DNA from: Clostridiales bacterium
GTDB taxonomy: Bacteria > Bacillota > Clostridia > Christensenellales > Aristaeellaceae
Length of the DNA: 18,191 nucleotides
Reading direction: 5' to 3'
Assembly (NCBI GenBank): GCA_004556545.1
Contig: SFGO01000050.1
Location: 1 to 18,191 of the forward strand
Shown here: positions 5,733 through 12,757 of the stretch, piece by piece
Layout: every line of letters begins with the position of its first letter
How positions within the stretch are numbered: position 1 is the first letter of the stretch
Notes under the pieces: generated by a model
Databases searched by the model: none
What the model saw: the letters and a program-made list of their open reading frames with translations, nothing else
Told to the model about the DNA's origin: nothing
Made by a program: the position numbers and the translations under genes

Positions 5733-7475
5733 ATGCGCTGTATTGCATGGCTGTGGAGTCTGACGGAGAAAAAAGGAAAAGCCCGGTTTGTCACGGCGCT
5801 GGTGATTTCAGCCGTTACCAGCGTCCTTTTGTTGGTCAATCCTACCCTGAGCGCCAAACTGGTGGACGATGTAATCGTGGCGCAGAATCCCGAACCCCTG
5901 CTGGGCCTTCTGGCGGTGATGCTGGCGGTGAAGCTGTGCCGGGAGGGCATGCGCTACGCCATGATCATCATGCTGGAAAAAACCTCGCAGGAGAATGTGC
6001 TCAAGCTGCGCTGCCGGCTGTTCGAACGGCTGCAGTATCAGGACACCCGGTACTTCGACCGCAACCGTACCGGCGAGCTGATGACCCGCATGTCCGGCGA
6101 CCTGGACTGGTGCCGCCATTTCATGTCCTACATGAGCTACGCTATCGTGGACTGCGTGTGCATCTTTTTGAGTACGCTGATCTGCTTTTTCTTCACCAGC
6201 TGGCGGCTGACCCTCTTTCTGGTGATGGTCACGCCGCTGCTGCTGCTCATCACCAATCTGTACTCCCGGCAGGCCCGGCCCCTGTTTGTGTTCATGCGGG
6301 AAAAACTCAGCGAAATGAACGCGGGCGCGCAGGAAAATATCGCGGGCAATCGGGTGGTAAAGGCCTTTGCCCGGGAGAGCTTTGAGGAAGAAAAGTTCGA
6401 AAAGCGCAGCGCCGCCTTCCGGGACAGCCAGCTGAACATCAACAAGAAATGGCTCAGCTTCTTCCCGTTCATTGAAATTCTCGCTCACGCCATGACCATT
6501 CTCACGGTGTTTCTGGGCGGGTATCTGATCATCAAAGGGCAGCTGACCCCCGGCCAGCTGACGATCTTTTCCCAGCTGACGTGGGCGCTGGCCAATCCCA
6601 TGCGCCAGCTGGGCAACCTCATCAACGATTTCCAGCGCTTCCAAACCTCGGCCCATAAGGTAATGGAGCTGTATTGCAGCCGCCCCGCCATTCAGGACCG
6701 GGCCACGGCGAAGGAGCATCCCGCCATGAAGGGCAAGGTGGAGTTCCGGCATGTGGACGCGGCCTTTGACCGCACGGAGGTGCTGCACGACGTGACCTTT
6801 ACGGCGGAGGCAGGCAGTACGCTGGCCATCATGGGCCCCACGGGCTCCGGCAAGACCACGCTGATCAATCTGCTGGCCCGTTGCTATGATGTGACCGGCG
6901 GCACGGTGCTGGTGGACGATGACGACGTGCGGGACTGGAAGCTGCAGCAGCTGCGGGGCGGCCTGGGCGTGGCCACGCAGGATGTGTTCCTGTTCTCCGA
7001 TACGGTGGACGGCAACATTGCCTTCGGCCATCAGGAGCTGACGGAGGACGAAGTGCGGGAATGCGCCCGCATCGCCGCCGCGGACGACTTCATTGAAGGA
7101 TTGTCGGAAAAATACGACACCATCATCGGCGAGCGCGGCACCGGCCTGTCCGGCGGCCAGAAGCAGCGTATCGCGCTGGCCCGCGCACTGGCCATGCATC
7201 CTTCCATTCTGATCATGGACGATACTACCTCCGCCCTGGACAGCGAAACCGAGCATTACATTCAGCAGCAGCTTCTTCACCTGCCCTTCCAGTGCACCAA
7301 GATCATCATCGGCCAGCGCATCAGCGCCGTGAAGGACGCCGATCAGATTCTGGTGCTGGAAAACGGCCGTATCACCGAGCAGGGTACCCACGAGGAACTG
7401 CTGAAGAACCACGGCTACTACTGGCAAACCTATGCCCTGCAGAACGACCTGCCCATGGAAGGAGCTGCTTCGTAA
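5733..7475 (+). CDS. ABC exporter half-transporter with degenerate ATPase site
   Basis: 580 residues: an N-terminal six-helix exporter membrane domain (about 15-305) and a C-terminal ATPase domain. Walker A GPTGSGKT is at 368-375, signature LSGGQ at 472-476 and Walker B ILIMDD at 492-497. The residue after the Walker B Asp is Asp497 where an active site needs Glu, and the switch position is Gln528 (IIIGQRIS) where His is usual. This is the pattern of the non-catalytic subunit of heterodimeric exporters such as BmrC/BmrD, LmrC/LmrD and TM287/TM288. The start is placed at MRCIAWLW because GGAGG sits 5 bases upstream; an in-frame ATG 6 codons earlier has none. The stop overlaps the next gene's ATG by one base, so the two halves are translationally coupled partners. 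It likely exports hydrophobic drugs or other amphiphiles; substrate unknown. Confidence 0.92.
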   Translation: MRCIAWLWSLTEKKGKARFVTALVISAVTSVLLLVNPTLSAKLVDDVIVAQNPEPLLGLLAVMLAVKLCREGMRYAMIIMLEKTSQENVLKLRCRLFERLQYQDTRYFDRNRTGELMTRMSGDLDWCRHFMSYMSYAIVDCVCIFLSTLICFFFTSWRLTLFLVMVTPLLLLITNLYSRQARPLFVFMREKLSEMNAGAQENIAGNRVVKAFARESFEEEKFEKRSAAFRDSQLNINKKWLSFFPFIEILAHAMTILTVFLGGYLIIKGQLTPGQLTIFSQLTWALANPMRQLGNLINDFQRFQTSAHKVMELYCSRPAIQDRATAKEHPAMKGKVEFRHVDAAFDRTEVLHDVTFTAEAGSTLAIMGPTGSGKTTLINLLARCYDVTGGTVLVDDDDVRDWKLQQLRGGLGVATQDVFLFSDTVDGNIAFGHQELTEDEVRECARIAAADDFIEGLSEKYDTIIGERGTGLSGGQKQRIALARALAMHPSILIMDDTTSALDSETEHYIQQQLLHLPFQCTKIIIGQRISAVKDADQILVLENGRITEQGTHEELLKNHGYYWQTYALQNDLPMEGAAS

Positions 7476-9268
7476 TGGCGCGCAACAAATTTGACGTGGA
7501 CGAGACGCTGGAGTCCCCCTTTCAATGGAAACACCTGAAGCGGGCGTTTCAGTACATCAGCCGCCATCGGTTCCAGATGCTGGGAGCGCTGGGCCTGAGC
7601 GTGCTGGCCTCCATCTGCACCCTGTACACCCCCAAGATCATGTCCAAGGTGCTGGACGAGGTCGTGCCCGCCGGGGACGTGCAGACGCTGGTGCGCTGGG
7701 CGCTGATCTACTGCGGGCTGATCGTCGTCAGCATCGTGTTTACCGTCATCCGTGCCCGGGTGATGGCTTACGTCAGTCAGGAGATCATTTTCGATATCCG
7801 CCGGGATCTGTTCCATCATTTGCAGGAGCTGCCCTTCAGCTACTACGACAGCCGCCCTGCCGGAAAGATTCTGGTGCGCGTCATCAACTATGTGAACTCC
7901 GTATCGGATATTCTGTCCAACGGCATCATCAACAGCATTCTGGAAATCATCAACGTAGCCGTCATTATCGTGTTCATGTACTCGGTGGACGCGACGCTGG
8001 CGACGGTGGTGGTCAGCGGCCTGCCGGTGTTCATTGCCATCGTCTGCATCCTGAAGCCCCGGCAGCGCAAGGCGTGGCAGCAGCAGAGCAACAAGAACTC
8101 CAACTATAACGCCTATCTGGCCGAAAGCATCGACGGCGTGAAGGTATCTCAGCTTTTCGCCCGTCAGGAGGTCAACTGCTCCATCATGAAGCGGCTGGCG
8201 CTGGCCTGCCGGGATGCGTGGATGAAGGCCATGTACGTTTCCAACGCCGTGTGGCTGTCCTCCGAATGCCTGACGCAGATCGTGTTTTCCCTTCTGTACA
8301 TTGCGGGCGTATACTGGCTGGGCGGCGGCAAGATGGTCTCCTTCGGCGTGATTCTGGCCATGGCTTCTTACGTGAGCCGCTTCTGGCAGCCCATCACCAA
8401 CTTGGCGAATATCTACAATTCCTTCGTGAACAACATCGCCTATCTGGAACGCATCTTTGAGACCATGGACGAACCCGTGGAAGTGAAGGATGTTCCGGGC
8501 GCGGAGCCGCTGAAGGCGCTGGACGGCGAAGTGACCTTCGAAAACGTGGAATTCGGCTACGAAGAGGGCCAGACCGTGCTGGAAAATCTGAACCTGCATG
8601 TGCGGGCCGGCGAACGGATCGCGCTGGTAGGCCCTACCGGGGCGGGCAAGTCCACGGTGATCAACCTGCTGTGCCGGTTCTATAACCTGCGGGGCGGACG
8701 CATCCTGCTCCACTGCGCCGACGGAACCACGCAGGACATTGCGGGCGCGACGCTTCATTCCCTGCGCTCCCAGCTGGGCATTATGCTGCAGGACAGCTTC
8801 CTCTTTGCGGGAACCATCATGGACAACATCCGCTACGGCCGTCTGGACGCGACGGACGAAGAGGTCATGGCCGCGGCCAAGGCCGTGCGGGCCCATGAGT
8901 TTATCTCCCAGATGCCCCAGCAGTACGCTACGCCGGTCAACGAGCGCGGCGGCGGTCTCAGTCAGGGCCAGCGGCAGCTGATCGCCTTTGCCCGGACGCT
9001 TCTCTCCGACCCGCGCATTCTCATTCTGGACGAGGCCACTTCGTCCATCGACACCCAGACGGAGCGCCTTCTGCAGCAGGGCATCGAAACGCTGCTGCAG
9101 GGCCGCACCAGCTTCATCGTGGCTCACCGCCTGTCCACCATCAAGAGCTGCGACCGCATCCTCTATATCGGCAACAAGGGCATTCTGGAATCCGGCAGCC
9201 ACGACGAGCTGATGGCCAAAAAGGGATATTATTACGAACTGTATACCGCCCAGACGCAGGCAGCCTAA
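7475..9268 (+). CDS. ABC exporter half-transporter, catalytic partner
   Basis: 597 residues with a six-helix membrane domain (about 35-330) and an ATPase domain. Walker A GPTGAGKS is at 386-393, Walker B ILILDE at 515-520 with the catalytic Glu520, and the switch is His551 (FIVAHRLST). Its signature is LSQGQ (495-499), not LSGGQ. In a heterodimer, the good site pairs this Walker A/B with the LSGGQ of the upstream partner. The degenerate site pairs the partner's Asp497/Gln528 with this LSQGQ. The two proteins are therefore complementary halves of one asymmetric transporter. Start at MARNKFDVD: the ATG overlaps the upstream TAA (TAATG), with AAGGAG 10 bases before. The operon ends at the hairpin at 9285-9313. 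Confidence 0.92.
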   Translation: MARNKFDVDETLESPFQWKHLKRAFQYISRHRFQMLGALGLSVLASICTLYTPKIMSKVLDEVVPAGDVQTLVRWALIYCGLIVVSIVFTVIRARVMAYVSQEIIFDIRRDLFHHLQELPFSYYDSRPAGKILVRVINYVNSVSDILSNGIINSILEIINVAVIIVFMYSVDATLATVVVSGLPVFIAIVCILKPRQRKAWQQQSNKNSNYNAYLAESIDGVKVSQLFARQEVNCSIMKRLALACRDAWMKAMYVSNAVWLSSECLTQIVFSLLYIAGVYWLGGGKMVSFGVILAMASYVSRFWQPITNLANIYNSFVNNIAYLERIFETMDEPVEVKDVPGAEPLKALDGEVTFENVEFGYEEGQTVLENLNLHVRAGERIALVGPTGAGKSTVINLLCRFYNLRGGRILLHCADGTTQDIAGATLHSLRSQLGIMLQDSFLFAGTIMDNIRYGRLDATDEEVMAAAKAVRAHEFISQMPQQYATPVNERGGGLSQGQRQLIAFARTLLSDPRILILDEATSSIDTQTERLLQQGIETLLQGRTSFIVAHRLSTIKSCDRILYIGNKGILESGSHDELMAKKGYYYELYTAQTQAA

Positions 9269-9284
9269 AAGAGACACGAAAAAC

Positions 9285-9313
9285 GCGCCGCACGGAAGGA
9301 AAACGTGCGGCGC
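9285..9313. terminator. Hairpin ending the ABC operon
   Basis: GCGCCGCACG (9285-9294) pairs perfectly with CGTGCGGCGC (9304-9313) around a 9-base loop. Only two T follow on the plus strand, with an A-rich run on the 5' side, so it is a weak or atypical intrinsic terminator. It still lies exactly where one is expected, 16 bp after the stop. Confidence 0.55.
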
Positions 9314-9355
9314 TTGCCCGTCGCAGAAAATTGGCGGAATATTTGGCATTCCGTA

Positions 9356-9386
9356 TTGACTGTCCCCTTACAGGCCGGTTTACAAT
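9356..9386 (+). promoter_or_regulatory. MerR-type promoter with 19-bp spacer
   Basis: -35 TTGACT (9356-9361) and -10 TACAAT (9381-9386) are separated by 19 bases, the overlong spacing characteristic of promoters that MerR-family activators distort to switch on. A short dyad CTGT-6-ACAG (9360-9373) lies within. The promoter reads into the merR-like gene at 9405, which suggests self-regulation. Confidence 0.65.
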
Positions 9387-9404
9387 GAGGGGGAGGTGAG
9401 AAGG

Positions 9405-10277
9405 ATGCTTATCAACGAGGCGGCGAGGAAATGCGGTATCACCAAAAAAGCGGTCCAGTATTATGTGGAGCAGGGGCTGGTCGATCCGAAAGTGCTGGAA
9501 AATGGATATAGAGATTTTTCAGAAGAGGATACGAAAGTACTAAAGCGGGTCGTTCTATATCGGAAATTAGGCTTGAGCATCCGGGAGATCCGGCGTGTGC
9601 TTGAGGATCGCGGGGAAATCAGCGGCATTTTTTATCAAAGAGAGCTGGAGCTGGAGCAGGAAAAAGTCAAACAGGAATGGTTGAAGCGGCTGGCGGCAGG
9701 AGAAGCAATCGAGGATCTTGAGCCGGAGATTGATCCGCTCAGTTCCAATACGATCATTATCCAAAAACTGGGCGAGCTGTTTCCGGGGTATTATGGGAAA
9801 ATCATCCGTCTCCATTTTTCCAGATATCTGACGGGAAAGGTGGAGACGGAGGAACAGAAAAAAGCCTTTCATCAGATCATCGAATTTTTTGATCGGGTTC
9901 CGGAAATCCGTTTGCCGGATGATCTGCGGGAATATCTGGATGCCTGTATGGAAGAAGGCTCCGGAGAAGAGGAAACCGAGAGGCTCCGGCGCGTTTTGCA
10001 GGAACAGGAGTATGCCCTTCAGAATCTGGACGAGTTTGTCAGGAATCATAAAAAGGTATTGGATGATTACCAAAAATACCGGCAAACGGAGGAATATCAG
10101 AATTCGCCTGCCTGCCGGCTGATGGAAACGATGAAACAGATCTGCGCGGCCAACGGATATGACGATACGTTTATCCCCGCCATGAGAAAGCTCAGTCCGC
10201 TGTATAACGAGTATTACGAACAACTGCTGAAAGCAAACGAGCAATTTACGAAAAGCTATCCGGAATATCTGGCATAG
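9405..10277 (+). CDS. MerR family transcriptional regulator
   Basis: A 290-residue regulator. Residues 1-70 are a MerR winged-helix DNA-binding domain: INEAARKCGITKKAVQYYVE, then QGLVDP, and a second helix pair LYRKLGLSIREIRRVL. Residues 71-105 are a charged linker helix. The remaining ~185 residues are a large, Glu/Lys/Tyr-rich helical effector region that I cannot assign to a known ligand-binding family; it has no Cys cluster typical of metal sensors. The start is ATG 9405 with GGAGG 8 bases upstream; a GTG three codons earlier lies inside that ribosome site. It follows the ABC exporter operon by 136 bp in the same direction, so it may sense a compound the exporter handles. Its 19-bp-spacer promoter suggests autoregulation. 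DNA here is clearly AT-richer than the ABC genes, hinting at a different origin. Confidence 0.85.
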   Translation: MLINEAARKCGITKKAVQYYVEQGLVDPKVLENGYRDFSEEDTKVLKRVVLYRKLGLSIREIRRVLEDRGEISGIFYQRELELEQEKVKQEWLKRLAAGEAIEDLEPEIDPLSSNTIIIQKLGELFPGYYGKIIRLHFSRYLTGKVETEEQKKAFHQIIEFFDRVPEIRLPDDLREYLDACMEEGSGEEETERLRRVLQEQEYALQNLDEFVRNHKKVLDDYQKYRQTEEYQNSPACRLMETMKQICAANGYDDTFIPAMRKLSPLYNEYYEQLLKANEQFTKSYPEYLA

Positions 10278-10336
10278 CGGTTGCCGATTCAGGCGGGGCT
10301 GCTTTCTTCCGGTTTAGGGAAGAGCGGAGGAAACGC

Positions 10337-10375
10337 ATGAAAGAGGCTTATTTCGTTTATCGACCCGGACCGTAA
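10337..10375 (+). CDS. Possible 12-codon leader ORF
   Basis: GGAGG lies 6 bases before an ATG that opens a reading frame of 12 codons (MKEAYFVYRPGP) and then TAA. It is in the same frame as the gene starting at 10400, with only that stop between. It could be a leader peptide, a remnant of a longer gene, or chance. I see no attenuator structure around it. Confidence 0.25.
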   Translation: MKEAYFVYRPGP

Positions 10376-10399
10376 AAAATACGCTCAGGAGGAGAAGCA

Positions 10400-10969
10400 A
10401 TGTACTATCACGCATCGCCGTTCGGCGGGATCACCCAACTGAAACCGCGTGTTTCCAATCATGGGATCCCGCTGGTCTACTTTTCGAAAAAAAGAGAAAA
10501 TGTATTGGTGTACTTGAGCAACGCCGTTGAGAAGTATTGTAAGGAGACCGGCTTTTTGTATGAGGGGATCTACCAGAAATGGGGGCCGTATGGCTTTAAC
10601 AGGGACGGGCGCCAGCGGCTGGAGGAATACTACCCCAACGCGCTGATCAGTACCTATCAGGGCGTGTCCGGTTATATCTATCGGGCCGAGACCATTTCGG
10701 AGGCCGGTTTTGCCGTTCCAATCCCGGATGCGGCCGCAAGCAGCGTGCCGGTCGATGTGGCGGGCTCGGAATTCATTCCGGACGCCTATGAGGCGATCCT
10801 GCAGGCGGAACGCGAAGGCCTGCTTTCCGTCGTTCGGTATGAAGAGCTGTCGGAGAAAGCGAAGGAATGGAATGAAAAGACCATTCGAGAAGAGTATGAG
10901 AACGCTTCGGAGCATCCGGAGTACAGACATTTTCTGAAAGGAAATTTCCCCCGAATCCTGAAGGACTGA
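10400..10969 (+). CDS. Unassigned 189-residue protein
   Basis: I cannot name a function. The ribosome site AGGAGG lies about 8 bases upstream of the ATG, so the start is secure. The protein is soluble, without signal peptide or membrane helices. Notable stretches are the N-terminal YYHASPFGGITQLKPRVS, then PLVYFSKKRENVLVYLSNAV, a WGPYGFNRDG segment, an EEYYPNALISTYQGVSGYIY segment and a Glu/Lys-rich C-terminal helix ending near YRHFLKGNFP. The N-terminal YYHxSP-x-L-P pattern recalls proteins with an ADP-ribosyltransferase-like entry strand, but that is a weak resemblance and not a call. It sits between a MerR and an XRE-type regulator, all in the same direction and all AT-richer than the flanks. 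I recall similar unannotated proteins in clostridia; a search is needed to confirm. Confidence 0.75.
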   Translation: MYYHASPFGGITQLKPRVSNHGIPLVYFSKKRENVLVYLSNAVEKYCKETGFLYEGIYQKWGPYGFNRDGRQRLEEYYPNALISTYQGVSGYIYRAETISEAGFAVPIPDAAASSVPVDVAGSEFIPDAYEAILQAEREGLLSVVRYEELSEKAKEWNEKTIREEYENASEHPEYRHFLKGNFPRILKD

Positions 10970-10989
10970 CAGGCCGCAGCAACTGCCAG

Positions 10990-11019
10990 TTGCTTGTCTG
11001 GAAAACGATTCTGTGTTAC
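10990..11019 (+). promoter_or_regulatory. Weak candidate promoter for the XRE gene
   Basis: TTGCTT (10990-10995), an 18-base spacer and TGTTAC (11014-11019), 25 bases before the start codon. The -10 box is a poor match, so this is tentative. The 74-bp gap after the previous gene shows no terminator, so read-through is also possible. Confidence 0.3.
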
Positions 11020-11043
11020 CCTTGCATCGAGGAGGGGTTTCAG

Positions 11044-11484
11044 ATGGATACAAAGGAGATTCTATGCCAGCTGAGGAACCGGAAGGGAATGTCGCAGGAC
11101 GAACTGGCAGAAAAAGTGTTTGTGACAAGGCAGGCGGTGTCCCGCTGGGAAAATGGGGAAACGACGCCCAATGTGGAAACGCTGAAGCTGCTGTCAAAGG
11201 TTTTTGACGTTTCGATCAATACGCTGCTTGGCTCCCCGCGAAAGCTGATCTGCCAATGCTGCGGGATGCCGCTTGACGATTCCACCATCAGCAAAGAAAC
11301 GGACGGTTCCTTCAACGAGGAATATTGCAAGTGGTGCTATACCGATGGGGAATTCAAATACGAAAGCAAAGAGCAGCTCATTGATTTCTGCGTAGAACAC
11401 ATGGCCAACGAAAGCTGGCCCGCAGAGCAGGTCCGCGCCCATATGGAAGCGGTCGTGCCATATCTGAATCACTGGAAAAAATAA
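11044..11484 (+). CDS. XRE family regulator with C-terminal zinc ribbon
   Basis: 146 residues. Residues about 4-62 form a Cro/CI-type helix-turn-helix: ILCQLRNRKGMSQDELAEKV, then VTRQAVSRWENGETTPNVETL. After a short linker, residues about 65-140 hold CQCCGMPL and CKWCYTDGEF, two Cys pairs that fit the putative zinc-ribbon domain (of the Zn_ribbon_2 type), followed by LIDFCVEHM. The start is MDTKEIL, with GAGGAGG about 8 bases upstream. This fusion is common in Bacillota, where the zinc-ribbon part also occurs as a separate protein; target genes are unknown. It is the last of the three AT-rich plus-strand genes and ends at the bidirectional hairpin at 11503-11533. Confidence 0.88.
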   Translation: MDTKEILCQLRNRKGMSQDELAEKVFVTRQAVSRWENGETTPNVETLKLLSKVFDVSINTLLGSPRKLICQCCGMPLDDSTISKETDGSFNEEYCKWCYTDGEFKYESKEQLIDFCVEHMANESWPAEQVRAHMEAVVPYLNHWKK

Positions 11485-11502
11485 TGCGGCGCAGGGATAC
11501 AG

Positions 11503-11533
11503 AAACGGCGTGACGGAAACCGTCACGCCGTTT
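11503..11533. terminator. Bidirectional terminator between convergent genes
   Basis: A perfect 14-bp stem (AAACGGCGTGACGG with CCGTCACGCCGTTT) and a three-base AAA loop lie midway between the stop of the XRE gene (11484) and the stop of the rhodanese-TtcA gene (11564). The A and T ends of the stem give each strand only a short U-run, but the position and perfection support terminator function for both transcripts. Confidence 0.75.
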
Positions 11534-11563
11534 GCGTATGATGACTTTGCCGAACAGGCCGCC

Positions 11564-12718
11564 TTATTCCTTCGCCTGAATCTCGTCATACCGGTCAAGG
11601 AAGGAATGCACCTGATCGCCCTGCTTGTAGGAAATGACCGTGTTCAGGTTCACGTTCTCCATGCTGCGGAAAATGTTGGCCTCTACGGAAGGATTGACCT
11701 CTTTCAGCCGGGCGATGAGCTGCTTGATCTCCATGCGCTTGGATACCGTGCGGCCGTTGGGGTCGCAGGTGGTGCAGGTATCGGTGAAATGGCAGGCGCA
11801 CTGGATGAAATGCAGATCGTTGCGGTCCCGCCACGCCTTGATGTCCGCCTCCCGGATCAGGTACATGGGGCGGATCAACTCCATGCCGGGAAAGTTGGTG
11901 CTGTGCAGCTTGGGCATCATGGTCTGTACCTGTGCGCCGTAGAGCATGCCCATGAGGATGGTTTCGATTACGTCGTCATAGTGATGCCCCAGCGCGATTT
12001 TGTTGCAGCCCAGTTCCCGCGCCTTGCTGTACAGGTAGCCGCGGCGCATCCGGGCGCACAGGTAGCAGGGGTTCTTTTCTTCCTTGTAGACGATATCGAA
12101 AATATCCGTTTCAAAAATGGTGATGGGAATGCCCAACAGTCGGACGTTGTGCTCGATCACCTTGCGGTTGGTCTCGTTGTAGCCGGGATCCATGACCAAA
12201 AATTTCAGCTCAAAGGGAAACTTGTGGTGCCGGTAAAGCTCCTGAAACAGCTTGGCCATGAGCATGGAATCCTTGCCGCCGGAAATGCACACGGCGATCC
12301 GGTCGCCGGGCTTGACCAGATCATAGGTGCGGATGGCCTTGGCAAATTTGGAAAAAAGCCGCTTGTGCCACGTCTTGCGGATGCCTTCCTCAATCTGCTG
12401 CTGCAGGCTGGTTTCCTGCTCCCGCTGCATTCGGTGCAGCAGCCAGCCCGCGTAGCCGCCCTCCAGACTGTAGGCCTCCACGCCCAGACGGCGCAGATCC
12501 TCCGCCGCAGCCAGACTGAATTGCCCCCGGGCGCAGTACAGCACCACAGGTTTTCCGGCGCAGAGAGCGGGAACCTCGGCTTCCAGCCGTTCCTGCGGCA
12601 GCGCTACGGCTCCGGGAAGGGTGCCGTAAGCGATGCTTTCCGCGTCCCGCATGTCCACCAGCAGGCAGTTTGGCAGGCTGTCCAGCGCTTCTTGGGAAAT
12701 TTCGATTTCAGGGGTCAT
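11564..12718 (-). CDS. Rhodanese / TtcA-like PP-loop tRNA thiolation fusion
   Basis: 384 residues with two domains. Residues about 5-98 are rhodanese-like: LLVDMRDAESIAYGTLPGAVALP, then VVLYCARGQFS with the sulfur-carrying Cys62, and LEGGYAGW. Residues about 120-384 are a PP-loop ATP pyrophosphatase of the TtcA type: SGGKDS at 146-151, PCYLCARMRRGYLY with Cys218/Cys221, LGHHYDDVIET, and CAC plus CTTC cysteines at 307, 309, 315 and 318. TtcA uses an Fe-S cluster held by such cysteines to put sulfur on cytidine-32 of tRNA. Fusing a rhodanese would deliver the sulfur in the same polypeptide. The start is ATG at 12718 with AAAGGA 10 bases upstream. It follows the prolyl-tRNA-editing-type gene by 39 bp on the same strand and is likely co-transcribed with it. 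The exact tRNA position modified is inferred, not shown. Confidence 0.88.
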   Translation of the reverse strand: MTPEIEISQEALDSLPNCLLVDMRDAESIAYGTLPGAVALPQERLEAEVPALCAGKPVVLYCARGQFSLAAAEDLRRLGVEAYSLEGGYAGWLLHRMQREQETSLQQQIEEGIRKTWHKRLFSKFAKAIRTYDLVKPGDRIAVCISGGKDSMLMAKLFQELYRHHKFPFELKFLVMDPGYNETNRKVIEHNVRLLGIPITIFETDIFDIVYKEEKNPCYLCARMRRGYLYSKARELGCNKIALGHHYDDVIETILMGMLYGAQVQTMMPKLHSTNFPGMELIRPMYLIREADIKAWRDRNDLHFIQCACHFTDTCTTCDPNGRTVSKRMEIKQLIARLKEVNPSVEANIFRSMENVNLNTVISYKQGDQVHSFLDRYDEIQAKE

Positions 12719-12757
12719 GAGCGTTCGTTCCTTTCGGATGAAATGACGGGGGGAAGG

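Noticed and set aside
9285..9313. Attenuator or riboswitch upstream of the MerR gene
   Set aside because: The hairpin lies upstream of the 9356-9386 promoter and so is not in the MerR leader. Its place just after the ABC stop makes a terminator the simpler reading.
7430..9349. 639-codon minus-strand open frame opposite the second ABC gene
   Set aside because: It is a shadow of a confident gene. It runs through the hairpin at 9285-9313, and its composition is dominated by His, Gln and Gly.
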